Shown: positions 34,198 through 43,080, counted from the first letter of the stretch. The stretch: 64,000 bases of DNA from G963422275 sp963422275 (GCA_963422275.1 OY729418.1:806001-870000); one strand, 5' to 3'. Program-made: numbers and translations. The notes: a model not told the origin generated them from the sequence alone.

Positions 34198-35187
34198 CTA
34201 CAAATCATGCAGCAGCGCGGGCTCGGTGACTTGGATGTCGTCTTCCAGACTGCGTTTCGAGGCAATGCCCCTGGCTTTGATGTGGGAATGAAACGCCCGC
34301 ACCGCCTCCGCAGTGTCGATGTCGCCCTGAACCACCATCCGCATCGTTTTCAGGATCTGCTCCGGATCTTCGCTGAACAGGATCTTCCTGCCGAACAGCG
34401 CCACCCGGGCGCCGAACTTTTCGCTCTGCCGAACAAGCTCAAGCGTGTCGCGGGTCGTGCCTGCGCCGCCGCCGAGAACTCCGACAATGAGGTTCCCCGG
34501 ATCGTAGCGGCACAAATCCTCCATTGCGCGCGGCCCGTTGAAGGGAATCTTCAGGAACTCCGGCCGTTCCGCCCGGGTCAGGCCTGCAAGACAGCGGACG
34601 ATGCAGTCGTTCACGAAATCCGGAAGATCGTCCTTCGCGATGCCGACGTCGATCTGCGGATTGAACACTTCCAGGAAATAGCGAAGCCCCGTTCCGGAAA
34701 TGTCGTAAAGAAATCGATGAAAGCAGTTAAGGAACTTCAGGTCGCTGTCGATGTCGTTGGAAAAAGTAATGGAGTAAAGCCCCAGATCGACCATCCTTGC
34801 CGCGACCTCGGCATTCGCCGAGCGGAACTCGCGGGCTGGAGCGGTCTTGTAGGCCGAGTGGCGTGGACCCCAGATGTCCGTGGCGTCGTTCAACCGAACA
34901 GCCGGGGTGACAGCGGAGCCTTCGAACAGCCCCCCTTCCACTAGCCGCTCGGCCGCCGACATCGACATGAGCATGATGTCGGCAAGCCCGGTCCGGGTGA
35001 TGTCGCGCATCGCCTGAAGATGCTCCGGAAAAGACCTGAAGCGCCCGGACTCGTCCTTCTTCGGGCCGAATGCCACCACGCCGCCGCCCATGTCCCCGTC
35101 CTTCGCGTCTGCAATCACGAAATCCGACGGGCGGTATTCTCCGCCGCGGATTCTCGCAAGTTTTCGATCCAAGCTTCTGTCCATCAA
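34198..35187 (-). CDS. DhnA/LsrF-like class I aldolase family protein
   Basis: A 329-residue protein with the beta/alpha-barrel pattern of class I aldolases. The stretch RYFLEVFNPQ is followed by RPEFLKIPFNGPRAM, where the Lys of FLKIPFNG is the likely Schiff-base residue, and later by NLIVGVLGGGAGTTRDTLEL and FGRKILFSED, which correspond to the phosphate-binding end of the barrel (usual GGxG and GRNIF). It is the last gene of a minus-strand operon with two sugar permeases and a binding protein. The expected reaction is cleavage or isomerisation of a phosphorylated sugar; the exact substrate is unknown. The ATG at 35187 is used. Confidence 0.65.
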   Translation of the reverse strand: MMDRSLDRKLARIRGGEYRPSDFVIADAKDGDMGGGVVAFGPKKDESGRFRSFPEHLQAMRDITRTGLADIMLMSMSAAERLVEGGLFEGSAVTPAVRLNDATDIWGPRHSAYKTAPAREFRSANAEVAARMVDLGLYSITFSNDIDSDLKFLNCFHRFLYDISGTGLRYFLEVFNPQIDVGIAKDDLPDFVNDCIVRCLAGLTRAERPEFLKIPFNGPRAMEDLCRYDPGNLIVGVLGGGAGTTRDTLELVRQSEKFGARVALFGRKILFSEDPEQILKTMRMVVQGDIDTAEAVRAFHSHIKARGIASKRSLEDDIQVTEPALLHDL

Positions 35188-35251
35188 TGCACCTCGGTTG
35201 AATTTCGAAGAAATACGGATAACCCACCCCGCCCGGCTTCCAAGTTTTACC

Positions 35252-36091
35252 TCAGATCTTGACGGACCCAGCGGTCATGCCCGCAAAAAAGTATCGCTGC
35301 GCGATCAGATAGGCCAGCAGAAGCGGAAGGGAGCCCAGCACGCTCATCGCCATCATTTCGTTCCACTCGTAGGCATGCTGACCCATCAGCAACTGAATCC
35401 CGATCGGCACCGTGCGCATATGCATCGACTTGGTGAGTGTCAAGGCGAACAGGAACTCGTTCCAAGCCAGCAGAAAAGTGTATACGCCCGTGGCCACAAT
35501 GCCCGGAATCGAAACCGGCACGACAACGCGCCAAAGCGCGGTCCAGCTCGATCCGCCGTCAACCAGCACCGCCTCGTCGAGGTCTCTCGGCAAGGTGTTG
35601 AAGTAACCCGTCATCATCAGAATGGCGTAAGGCAGCGTGAACACCATGTAGGTCAGGATCAGGGCATAGTAGGTGTCGAACAGGCGGAATGCCACAACCA
35701 GCCCGAAATACGGGATCAGCAACGTGATTGGCGGAACCGTCTGAGTGCTGATGATGAAAACGTTCAACGGCTTCTTGAGCCGGAACGAATACCGACTGAA
35801 GCTATAGCCTGCCAAGATCGCGATCAGCAGCGTAAGCAGGGTGACCACGCCTGCGACGAGGTAGCTGTTAATGAAAAACCGTATCTTCGTGGCACTGGCG
35901 AAGATTGCCAGATAGGCGCTCAGAGTGAACTCCTTGGGGAGCAGGGTCTGCGGAACGGCGAATATCTCGGTGTTCGACTTGAGCGAGCTGAAAATCATCC
36001 ACAGAACTGGAAACATGACGAACACCAGACCAGCGGCAAGCCCCGCATAGGTGGCGACCGTCAGCCAATCGGTCCGTCGGCGCCCCGGCAT
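35252..36091 (-). CDS. Carbohydrate ABC transporter permease, MalG type
   Basis: A 279-residue inner-membrane permease with six predicted transmembrane helices. It carries the EAA loop DEAVLVDGGSSWTALWRVVVP (about residues 170-190) that contacts the ATPase, and the C-terminal FFAGMTAGSVKI typical of MalG-type (CUT1) proteins. It starts 3 bp after the stop of the MalF-type permease, so the pair is translated together. The aldolase-like gene follows 64 bp downstream. Confidence 0.92.
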   Translation of the reverse strand: MPGRRRTDWLTVATYAGLAAGLVFVMFPVLWMIFSSLKSNTEIFAVPQTLLPKEFTLSAYLAIFASATKIRFFINSYLVAGVVTLLTLLIAILAGYSFSRYSFRLKKPLNVFIISTQTVPPITLLIPYFGLVVAFRLFDTYYALILTYMVFTLPYAILMMTGYFNTLPRDLDEAVLVDGGSSWTALWRVVVPVSIPGIVATGVYTFLLAWNEFLFALTLTKSMHMRTVPIGIQLLMGQHAYEWNEMMAMSVLGSLPLLLAYLIAQRYFFAGMTAGSVKI

Positions 36092-36094
36092 CGG

Positions 36095-37054
36095 CTAGTC
36101 CCTCGCCTTCTGATGCTTGATGTAGAAGTAGGTTACGCACATCGACAGGGCTAGAACAACGATCGCGCTCGCCGACGCGAGCGAGAATTGATATTTGGAA
36201 AACGCGAGCTTGTAGGTGTACGTGCTCAGCATCTCCGTCGCATGAATCGGCCCGCCTCCTGTTGTCATCCAGACCAGCGGAAACACCTGCATCGTCCAAA
36301 TGAAATCAAGAAGCGCGACGCTGATTATGATCGGGACCAGGTGCGGCAGCGTTATGTGCCAGAACTTTTCGAGTTCGTTGGCGCCGTCGATGCTGGCAGC
36401 TTCGTAAAGTTCTCCCGGAACGCCCTGAAGCCCGGCCAGAAGGCTCACCATGAATAGCGGATAGCCTGCCCAGATGTTGACGAAAGTCAGCGCGTGAATC
36501 GCGGTGCTTGTCGATGCGAACCACTCAATGTTCCGGTCGGTGATGTTCAATGCGGCGATTATGCTGTTGATCACTCCGCTCGGATCGAGCAGCAAGCGCC
36601 AGATGATCGCAATGATCACCGCCGTGAACAGCCACGGCATGATGTATAGAATCCGGAAAATGCTCCTGATCGCGGGATTGATCCGGCTCGAGTTCAGCAA
36701 CACCGCGAAGAACAATCCAAGCAGGAAGTGAAACACGACGCTCATGATCGTGAAGTACAGGGTGTTGCGGACGGACTGCCAAAACACGTCATCCTGGAAA
36801 ATGGTCTTGAAATTCTTGAGCCCCACGAATGAAGGGCTTGGCGTCATTATTGCGCGGTCGAGGAGCGAATAACGGATCGCGACGATCATTGGAAAAAGCA
36901 TCAGAACTGAAAAGAGGATAATCGACGGCGCGACGTAAGCGTACGGCGTCAGCAACCTGATGGTCTTGTAAGACAGCAACCTGGATCGAGGCGTTCTTCG
37001 AGAGTTCGTTCCGCCTTGCGCAACTGCAGGTTGCCTGTCCAAGAAGTTCAACAC
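36095..37054 (-). CDS. Carbohydrate ABC transporter permease, MalF type
   Basis: A 319-residue permease. After a charged N-terminal tail the first helix is YAYVAPSIILFSVLMLFPMI; about six helices follow. The EAA loop reads EAASIDGANELEKFWHITLP (about residues 215-235). Its partner is the MalG-type permease immediately downstream. The ATG at 37054 is taken; the non-conserved first 25 residues leave the exact start open. No ABC ATPase gene is encoded in this cluster. Confidence 0.9.
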   Translation of the reverse strand: MLNFLDRQPAVAQGGTNSRRTPRSRLLSYKTIRLLTPYAYVAPSIILFSVLMLFPMIVAIRYSLLDRAIMTPSPSFVGLKNFKTIFQDDVFWQSVRNTLYFTIMSVVFHFLLGLFFAVLLNSSRINPAIRSIFRILYIMPWLFTAVIIAIIWRLLLDPSGVINSIIAALNITDRNIEWFASTSTAIHALTFVNIWAGYPLFMVSLLAGLQGVPGELYEAASIDGANELEKFWHITLPHLVPIIISVALLDFIWTMQVFPLVWMTTGGGPIHATEMLSTYTYKLAFSKYQFSLASASAIVVLALSMCVTYFYIKHQKARD

Positions 37055-37162
37055 TTCGCCATGTTTTCGGACGGGTCTGCTCCGCCAAGGTCCGGAATCG
37101 AATCAATTCCAATGCCGGGCGGGGTTAGATGCACCGCCCGACATTCGTTCGCTAGGATATGC

Positions 37163-38407
37163 CTAGAACTCGGCTTCCCACTTCTTCTGGGCCTTGGCCA
37201 CCGCTTCTTCCACAGTCTGCTTGCCGTCGAGCATCAACTGGATTTCCTCGTCGAACATCCTCATCAACTCCTCCGCCACAGGAAGGCCGACGAATTCGTT
37301 CGCCAAGTATCCCGACTGGAATATCTCGAAGGCTTTTGCGAACAGCGAGTCGGAAGCCACGAAGTCCGGCTTGGCGTTCACGTTGCCGGGAAACGCATTG
37401 GCGATGGAAACGAGCTTGCTGTTGACTTCCTCGCTCATGAGGTAAGCCACCAGCTTGAAGGCCTCCTCCTTGTGCTCGCTGTTTTCACTGACCCCAATGC
37501 CCCACGACGCATAAGGCAGGCCCCTGCGCCCGTCATAACCATCGACCGCCGGAAAGTCCGAAATCGTGAAATTCAGGTCTGGATTCCGTTCGCGGATCAA
37601 ATTGATGTGCGCAAGCGTATCGACCATCATCGCGACCCGGCCGTTCACGAACTCCTCAACCTTGTCCTGCTCCTTCTTCGCGAAGGTGCCGGGGGATATC
37701 AGCCCCTCGTTGTACATGGACTGGATGAACTTCAGAGCGCTTGTCACGTCTTCGTTCTCCAAGTCGGGCTGACCATCCTTGAGCATGCTCTTGCCGGATG
37801 CCCAAACCCAGGACATCACATCGTTCTGGACGCCGTTCGGCGACTGGAGCGACAGCGGCAGGACCCAGCCGTACTGGTTCGCGGACTCGTCCGTCAGCTT
37901 TCTGGCCGCCTCATGGAACTCGCTCCTGTTCGTCGGAGGTGCGACCCCGGCCGCCTCCAGAAGATCAAGGTTCAGGAAAATCGGATAAATGAACGAAGCA
38001 ACCGGGAACATGTAGCTGTTTCCGTTCAGCTTGATTATGGCTGCAACCTGACTGGCGTCGAAATCGGAAGCGGCCATCAAATCGTCGAGCGCGGCGATTG
38101 CCCCTTGCTTGGAAAGTCCGTTCACCCAAGCACCATCCAGACCCACGACATCGCTGAGCGTACCGCTTGCTGCCCCAACGACGATTTGATCACGGGTGCT
38201 GGAATAGGGTCCGCTGATCAGATTGACCTTGATCCCCGGGTTCGCGGCTTCGAAATCATCCATAATCCCACGGAACGAGCCTGCAGGCAGCTCCGGCTCC
38301 CACCATTGAATGAATTCGATCGTCGTTTGCGCCGACACTTTTACCATGCCGGAAACCGACACCAGCAATGACGACAACATTACCAATGCAACTTTCTTTA
38401 TTTTCAT
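37163..38407 (-). CDS. Sugar ABC transporter substrate-binding protein
   Basis: A 414-residue periplasmic binding protein of the MalE/UgpB (CUT1) class. A signal peptide is visible (IKKVALVMLSSLLVSVSGMV, cleavage near VSAQT). The mature part shows TIEFIQWWEPELPAGSFRGI, DDFEAANPGIKVNLI and NGRVAMMVDT, all typical. It is first in the operon, preceded by a good promoter on the minus strand and a short inverted repeat. The sugar is unknown. The antisense 451-residue frame at 37016-38371 is a shadow. Confidence 0.92.
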   Translation of the reverse strand: MKIKKVALVMLSSLLVSVSGMVKVSAQTTIEFIQWWEPELPAGSFRGIMDDFEAANPGIKVNLISGPYSSTRDQIVVGAASGTLSDVVGLDGAWVNGLSKQGAIAALDDLMAASDFDASQVAAIIKLNGNSYMFPVASFIYPIFLNLDLLEAAGVAPPTNRSEFHEAARKLTDESANQYGWVLPLSLQSPNGVQNDVMSWVWASGKSMLKDGQPDLENEDVTSALKFIQSMYNEGLISPGTFAKKEQDKVEEFVNGRVAMMVDTLAHINLIRERNPDLNFTISDFPAVDGYDGRRGLPYASWGIGVSENSEHKEEAFKLVAYLMSEEVNSKLVSIANAFPGNVNAKPDFVASDSLFAKAFEIFQSGYLANEFVGLPVAEELMRMFDEEIQLMLDGKQTVEEAVAKAQKKWEAEF

Positions 38408-38431
38408 CGTTTCCTCCTACTGTAGTTGGGA

Positions 38432-38492
38432 TTTCCGGCTGGAACACCGGAAACCTGAGGCAATTGGTAAACAGTGGATTTTCCATTGTCAA
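38432..38492 (-). promoter_or_regulatory. Promoter and inverted repeat upstream of the sugar-binding protein gene
   Basis: On the minus strand: -35 TTGACA (38487-38492), 17-bp spacer, -10 TACCAA (38464-38469). Between the promoter and the ATG at 38407 is a perfect inverted repeat TTTCCGG-N8-CCGGAAA (38432-38453), a candidate operator or 5' leader hairpin. No regulator gene lies in the cluster. Confidence 0.5.
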
Positions 38493-38624
38493 ATTATACC
38501 TTGTTCACGCGCGAGCGGTTTCAAGTCTCTCTTCAATGGAAGTGGCATCCGATCAAGAGCACGCTAAAAACCGATCGAATGTTCCAAAACGCAGCGGAAT
38601 CTGGACAATTCGCATTCAAGCGGT

Positions 38625-39881
38625 TTGAATGCCGGCCGCATGCATTCAATGCCACGCGCACTGCCGGAGAGTTTCATGGGCGAAAGAATCGTTCTCGGCC
38701 TCGGAAACAACATCGACTTCGAAACTGTGTGGAATCCCGGGCCAATCGAGAGGCTGATCATCGAATACAATGTTAAACCCGGAGAGATCGGCACCGAAGG
38801 GCCGATCGCGAACGTCCGCGATTTCGTCGTGTCGGTTCTTGGCTTCCTGAAATCCGGAACAGGCGGAGAGCGACTGCTGGCCTCGCAGGAATTGGCCTAC
38901 CAGTTGGCGGGCATGTTCGAAGGCAAAATCACCGTCGGCGGGACTCCGTTTCGGGCGGCGATTGCCATGCACAAGATCGGATACACGCCCGGGCTTCATT
39001 TGGTGACAATGAACCATCACGTTCGCCGGTCGATCCCGGACGGCTGCCCTTGGGTTTGCTCCAACGACGAGAATGGAATCCATCCCCACATCATCGTTCA
39101 ATTCGCGAAGCACTCTCGCATCCAGGCAGGCGATGTTTCGGTCGAGGCAAATAGGGCAAACCGCATCATTTATTCCAACGACCCGCATACGACCGATATG
39201 AACATCAGCCCACGTTTGGCGTCGTTGGCCGCAGACGCAGAGGTGTTCTTGATTTCCGGCTTCAACGCGATGCAAAGTGGCAAGCTGCTCGCGGCGAGGC
39301 TTGCGACGATTGCGGAAGTCGTCCGCTCGCTTCGCCCCGGAGCGGTGGCATTCTACGAAGACGGCTGCTTTCCGCTTCCGGAATTAAGCATTCAGGTCCG
39401 CGACGCCCTTTCGAAATTCATTCACATACACAGCTTGAACGAAGACGAGCTGCAAGGACATTTGAACCGGAACATCCCGTTATTGGATCCCTTTGAAATA
39501 CTACGGGCATTGCAGGATTTGCGAAAATTGATACCTGTTCCGACCATCATTGTTCATACCGCCCAGTGGGCACTTGCATATGGCGCCAATCCCGACCGAT
39601 ACGCGACATCGCTGAAGGCAGGAATACACATGGCCTGCACGCGCATGCGGCGTGGCGATGACTTCGATCAGCTAGATTATATCGAAACGCAACGAATGCT
39701 GCCGCGCACAGATGGCTTGAAATTCGCCGCCGAACTCACCAAACTAGCGAAGGGTTTGGTTTGTTGCTATCCCAGCATTCAAATCGATGAAGCGGCGGCG
39801 ACAACAATTGGCTTGGGCGATGCATTCGTCGGAGGCTTCCTGCCCATGATTCTGCCGGCTTCCATCCAAACTTTCCCTTGA
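38625..39881 (+). CDS. ADP-dependent glucokinase/phosphofructokinase family sugar kinase
   Basis: A 418-residue protein of the ADP_PFK_GK family (PF04587, ribokinase-like fold). Near the start IVLGLGNNIDFETVWN gives the sugar-binding GxGxNxD pattern. The C-terminal TTIGLGDAFVGGFLP (about 393-407) holds the catalytic Asp399 of the GxGD motif. HSLNEDEL matches the conserved NExE-like Mg site. These kinases are best known from archaea, where they use ADP and act on glucose or fructose 6-phosphate; bacterial members are rarer and mostly unstudied. It is divergent from the sugar-import operon, so it probably phosphorylates the imported sugar. The start may be Met 38625 or a Met further in. Confidence 0.75.
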   Translation: MNAGRMHSMPRALPESFMGERIVLGLGNNIDFETVWNPGPIERLIIEYNVKPGEIGTEGPIANVRDFVVSVLGFLKSGTGGERLLASQELAYQLAGMFEGKITVGGTPFRAAIAMHKIGYTPGLHLVTMNHHVRRSIPDGCPWVCSNDENGIHPHIIVQFAKHSRIQAGDVSVEANRANRIIYSNDPHTTDMNISPRLASLAADAEVFLISGFNAMQSGKLLAARLATIAEVVRSLRPGAVAFYEDGCFPLPELSIQVRDALSKFIHIHSLNEDELQGHLNRNIPLLDPFEILRALQDLRKLIPVPTIIVHTAQWALAYGANPDRYATSLKAGIHMACTRMRRGDDFDQLDYIETQRMLPRTDGLKFAAELTKLAKGLVCCYPSIQIDEAAATTIGLGDAFVGGFLPMILPASIQTFP

Positions 39882-39907
39882 GATCAGACCAGTTTTGATG
39901 CAACTGG

Positions 39908-40149
39908 GGAACCTCTGAATACAGCCTTCTATGTGGGCGTGGCACTGTGCATCCGGTGTGCGCCCACTGTCTTGCGCTGCAGCTTTTTTCGAGAGATCAC
40001 GACCTGCAGCGCCTTCGGCAATTGACCTTTGCAAGCCTTGAATGCGACCGCAAGAAGCGCCGGACGAGACCACGATCCCGACTTCCGCCGCCAGCTGGAG
40101 CGCTGCGGACTGGCGCACCTGCCGTGTTCAGGAGATCAGGGATCATCTA
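39908..40149 (+). mobile_element. IS5-family (group A) left arm
   Basis: Begins GGAACCTCTGAATACAGCC and follows the left end of the group A element, with a decayed transposase start. It has the same internal deletion seen in other copies and stops at GGGATCATCTA, where the composite transposon is inserted. The continuation is at 42388. Confidence 0.75.
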
Positions 40150-40586
40150 GGTTGTGGACTCATTGATTTTGATCCAGAGGCGGATGGAGGCAATGGCGAT
40201 TGCGGCGAGGAAGTTTCTTGCGAGCTTGTGATGGCGGGTCGCGATGCCTCGGAAGTGCTTGAGCTTGTTGAAGAAGCGTCCGACGTGGTTGCGTTGGCGG
40301 TACAGGTGCTCAGCCCGCCTCGCGAGCGTCCGATGGCGTGATCCGGACCCCCTTTTTCCCGCCCACGGCGTGCCGGTGCGCAGGATGTGAAAGATCCCGC
40401 TGATCGCTCGCCGGTCGTCCACCCGCGGAACGCCCCGCGGCTTGTCAGGCGGCAACGGCGAGACGATCGCCCATTCCGCATCCGTCAGATCGTGCCGGCC
40501 TCGCATCCTCAAGCTCCCACTGTTTGAAAGCTTGAATCACATCATCGCCGGAAAGAAAATCCCTTTTCCTTTATGATTACACGACC
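40150..40586 (-). mobile_element. IS427-type copy A (internally deleted)
   Basis: About 437 bp. The ends GGTTGTGGACTCAT and, on the other strand, AGGTCGTGTAATCAT are related to those of copy B. The minus-strand transposase remnant (40147-40512) reads GRHDLTDAEWAIVSPLPPDK, then jumps to RQRNHVGRFFNKLKHFRGIA. The middle with catalytic residues is deleted. It could move only with help from another IS427-type transposase. Confidence 0.7.
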
Positions 40587-40646
40587 TGGGAGAATTGGAA
40601 GAGACCCAGGCCTGATTTCACAGCCCACCGTCATCCTGTTCTTGCC

Positions 40647-40865
40647 GTGAGGTGCCCTGATTGCGGTCGTGCCCCCGGCGTTTGGTGCCGCCGACCGAGC
40701 GGCCATATGGCGAATGATTTTCATACTGGCCGGAAGGCCGAGGCCGACCGGGTGTTTATAGACCAGCACGGGCCGGATGCGTCCATTGAGCGCGACGGCT
40801 GGGTGATTGATCCGCGCGGGCGCGTTGGCATTCGCCCGCAGCCTGAGCAACTGGCATTGTTCTGA
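40647..40865 (+). CDS. Small zinc-finger-like protein
   Basis: A 72-residue protein starting at GTG 40647. It begins with CPDCGRAPGVWCRRPSGH, a likely zinc-binding CxxC-C-H motif, then DFHTGRKAEADRVFIDQHG and DGWVIDPRGRVG. Small proteins of this type occur on alphaproteobacterial mobile elements; their function is unknown to me. It belongs to the composite transposon cargo, upstream of the VapBC pair on the same strand. Confidence 0.55.
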   Translation: MRCPDCGRAPGVWCRRPSGHMANDFHTGRKAEADRVFIDQHGPDASIERDGWVIDPRGRVGIRPQPEQLALF

Positions 40866-40980
40866 AGCTGGCTGCCGATACTTCCCAGGGCGCGATCTGG
40901 TGCGCAGCTCGCGATCCTGGCTAACCAGTTTTCCTTGTGGAGAGGAACCAACTGGCCTCGCTTCGGCGGGGCTGTTTTCT

Positions 40981-41039
40981 TGCTATCACTCATAACGGCG
41001 CGCTTGCATGATGCTATCATGTCAACTATATTGATAGCA
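40981..41039 (+). promoter_or_regulatory. Promoter and operator of the VapBC-type pair
   Basis: A near-consensus promoter, TTGCAT (41004-41009), 17-bp spacer, TATATT (41027-41032). An inverted repeat TGCTATCA-N12-TGATAGCA (41012-41039) covers the spacer and -10. A third half-site TGCTATCA lies at 40981-40988. This is the classic layout for autoregulation by a ribbon-helix-helix antitoxin. Confidence 0.6.
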
Positions 41040-41060
41040 CGCTGCAAAGGAACTTGAACT

Positions 41061-41300
41061 ATGGGCCAAATGACCGTTCGCAACATCCCAGATCCAGAGT
41101 ATGCCGCTCTGAAACGTGTAGCCGCGTCCAACGACAGGAGCGCGGAGGCAGAGGTTCGGCATTTGATCGCTCAGCATGTCAATACTCTGGGCGGCGATGG
41201 CTTTGGATCAAAACTGGCTAGAAAATACAGCGGCATTGTCGATCAGGATTTCCAGTTTGAACGCAGCGAGACAGCTAGCGATCCGGTGAGCTTCGAATGA
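41061..41300 (+). CDS. FitA/VapB-type antitoxin (ribbon-helix-helix)
   Basis: A 79-residue DNA-binding antitoxin. The N-terminus MGQMTVRNIPDPEYAALKRV and DRSAEAEVRHLIAQHV match the FitA-like ribbon-helix-helix domain. The C-terminal tail (KYSGIVDQDFQF) would wrap the toxin. The stop overlaps the toxin ATG by 4 bp, and the upstream inverted repeats at 40981-41039 are the probable binding sites. It lies in the composite transposon and probably helps to retain it. Confidence 0.85.
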   Translation: MGQMTVRNIPDPEYAALKRVAASNDRSAEAEVRHLIAQHVNTLGGDGFGSKLARKYSGIVDQDFQFERSETASDPVSFE

Positions 41301-41737
41301 TTGTTGTTGATACAATGGTTCTCTCTGAGCCTTTCAAGCCCAAGCCCGATCCTTTGGTGATCGAGTGGCTTAACCAGCAAGTCTCTACCGAACTGTTTGT
41401 GACCACGATCAATCAAGCGGAAATGGAGCATGGGCTTTGGGCCATGCCGGAGGGGAAACGCCGAGTGCAGTTGCATCGCGGTATCACCGAGCTTTTTGAG
41501 GTGGATTTCTCAGGGCGTGTTTTGTCCTTCGATTCCAAAGCGGCACTTATGTTCGGCACGAACATTGCCCCTGCCCGGCAGAAGCATGGCAAAGATGCAA
41601 TTAAGGACATGGATGGAATGATCGCAGCAATTGCAATCAGCCATGATCGGTGCCGCGTTGCAACGCGGGATCGCCGCCCGTTTGAATTGATGGGTGTTGA
41701 AGTGATTGACCCATGGTCAGGCCCTTCCGCCCACTAA
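41297..41737 (+). CDS. VapC/FitB-type PIN-domain toxin
   Basis: A 146-residue PIN ribonuclease. The acidic active-site residues are present: D5 in MIVVDTMVLSE, E42 in INQAEMEHGL, D106 in IKDMDGMIAAIA and D125 in VATRDRRPFE. VapC toxins cut initiator tRNA, other tRNAs or rRNA; the target is not predictable here. It is coupled to its antitoxin by a 4-bp overlap and appears intact. Confidence 0.88.
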   Translation: MIVVDTMVLSEPFKPKPDPLVIEWLNQQVSTELFVTTINQAEMEHGLWAMPEGKRRVQLHRGITELFEVDFSGRVLSFDSKAALMFGTNIAPARQKHGKDAIKDMDGMIAAIAISHDRCRVATRDRRPFELMGVEVIDPWSGPSAH

Positions 41738-41792
41738 GGGTTGCTGCCGGGACAAACCATGTCTGAACGCTTTCATCACAAGCCGCTATTAG

Positions 41793-42387
41793 GTTGTGTA
41801 CTCATTGATTTTGATCCAGAGGCGGATGCAGGCGAGGGCGATTGCGGCGAGGAAGTTTCTTGCAAGCTTGTGATGGCGGGTCGCGATGCCTCGGAAGTGC
41901 TTGAGCTTGTTGAAGAAACGTTCGACGAGGTTGCGGTGGCGGTAGAGGTGCTCAGCCCGCCTCGCGAGCGCCCGATGGCGTGGTCCGGACCCCCTTCTTT
42001 CCGCCCGCGGCGTGCTGGTGGGCGCGCACCACCGAGGAGTAGAGGAGATGAAGAGATCCCGGCGAGCCCGCCGCCAGCGCCCCGAACAGGCGCTCCCGCA
42101 CCCCTTGCCTGGCCCAGCGGTTGCAGACTGTCGCCTGCGGCCCGCAGCGTTGCGGAAGGTCGCGCCACGGCGTGCCGGTGCGCAGGATGTGAAAGATCCC
42201 GCCGATCGCCCGCCGGTCGTCCACCCGCGGAACGCCCCGCGGCTTGTCAGGCGGCAACGGCGAGATGATCGCCCATTCCGCATCCGTCAGATCGTGCCGG
42301 CCCCGCATCCTCAATCTCCCACTGTTTGGAAACTTGAATCACATCAGCGCCGGAAAGAAATCCCTTTTCCTTTATGAGTACACGACC
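41793..42387 (-). mobile_element. IS427-type copy B (internally deleted)
   Basis: 595 bp with ends GGTTGTGTACTCAT and, on the other strand, GGTCGTGTACTCAT, flanked by TA on both sides (41791-41792 and 42388-42389). The transposase remnant (41789-42314) reads GRHDLTDAEWAIISPLPPDK and WRDLPQRCGPQATVCNRW, and then in another frame YRHRNLVERFFNKLKHFRGI. The second catalytic Asp region is deleted. It retains more than copy A. Confidence 0.75.
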
Positions 42388-43080
42388 TAGCCGAACGAGG
42401 GTTCTGCTGAAGGGATGCCACCATCATTTCGGCGCCGTCGTCGGCCAGGAACGAGAACAATGCGCACGGTCCGGAGATGCACCGGACGAAGAAGGGGAAC
42501 CGGAGGCATTTCGGGATGAAGCTGCACGTCGTCACCAATCCCTGGGATCTGGTGCGCCCCACCTAGAGGGAACGGCCGCCAACGTCGCGACCTGACGCTC
42601 TCGGACCGGCTTCTGCACGGCGAGGGGAAACAAGTCCGCCCTGACGCCGGATATCGCTTGATCGGGAAGCGGGCGGAGCGCGCACATCGCGAGGTGGCAT
42701 GGCACATTGCCATGGACCCCGGCGGGCAGCGCGGCTTCTCTGGCGGAGACGGCGGAGGCCGGGGTGCAGCATCCGTTCCGGATCGCGAGGCAGGTGTTCG
42801 GATGACAAGGTTCGCTATCGAGGGCTGGAGAGGAACGCGCAGCGGTTTGCGCTGCTTCCGGGCTTCTCGAACCTGATGATTGCCCAGCCGCACCTGTCAT
42901 GACAGGGGAGAGGAGAAGTGTGCCCGGAATCTGCCGGACCGGCCCTGCGGGGGCTGAAACGGCGGCGGTTCCGCCCCGAAAACGCGCATTAGGGGGTTTC
43001 TGGACTGCAGAAAACCGGTCGGCGGCCGGGAAGGGCAACTCCGCAGCCACAGCCCTAAAAACCCCAAAATTAGAGGTTCC
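42388..43080 (+). mobile_element. IS5-family (group A) right arm
   Basis: Continues the IS5 copy from 39908-40149. It carries decayed transposase segments (DATII region near 42420, KRAERAHREVAWHIAMDPGG, then the RNAQRFALLPGFSNLMIAQPHL-like tail) in several frames. It ends with the right terminal repeat TTAGAGGTTCC at 43080. Flanks are CTGG on the far left and CTAA on the right, a degenerate 4-bp duplication. Confidence 0.75.

Larger units (their letters stand above)
40150..42387. mobile_element. Composite transposon: two IS427-type copies around a VapBC cargo
   Basis: Two related IS5/IS427-type copies in the same orientation (40150-40586 and 41793-42387) bracket 1.2 kb of unrelated sequence with a toxin-antitoxin pair. 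The outer flanks fit together: IS5 sequence stops at TA (40148-40149) on the left and resumes at TA (42388-42389) on the right, giving back the normal IS5 order GATC..CTGGCCGA. The whole block thus moved as one unit with a TA duplication, or arose by later recombination between two insertions. Confidence 0.65.

Noticed and set aside
37016..38371. 451-residue plus-strand frame
   Set aside because: Antisense to a clear sugar-binding protein with signal peptide.
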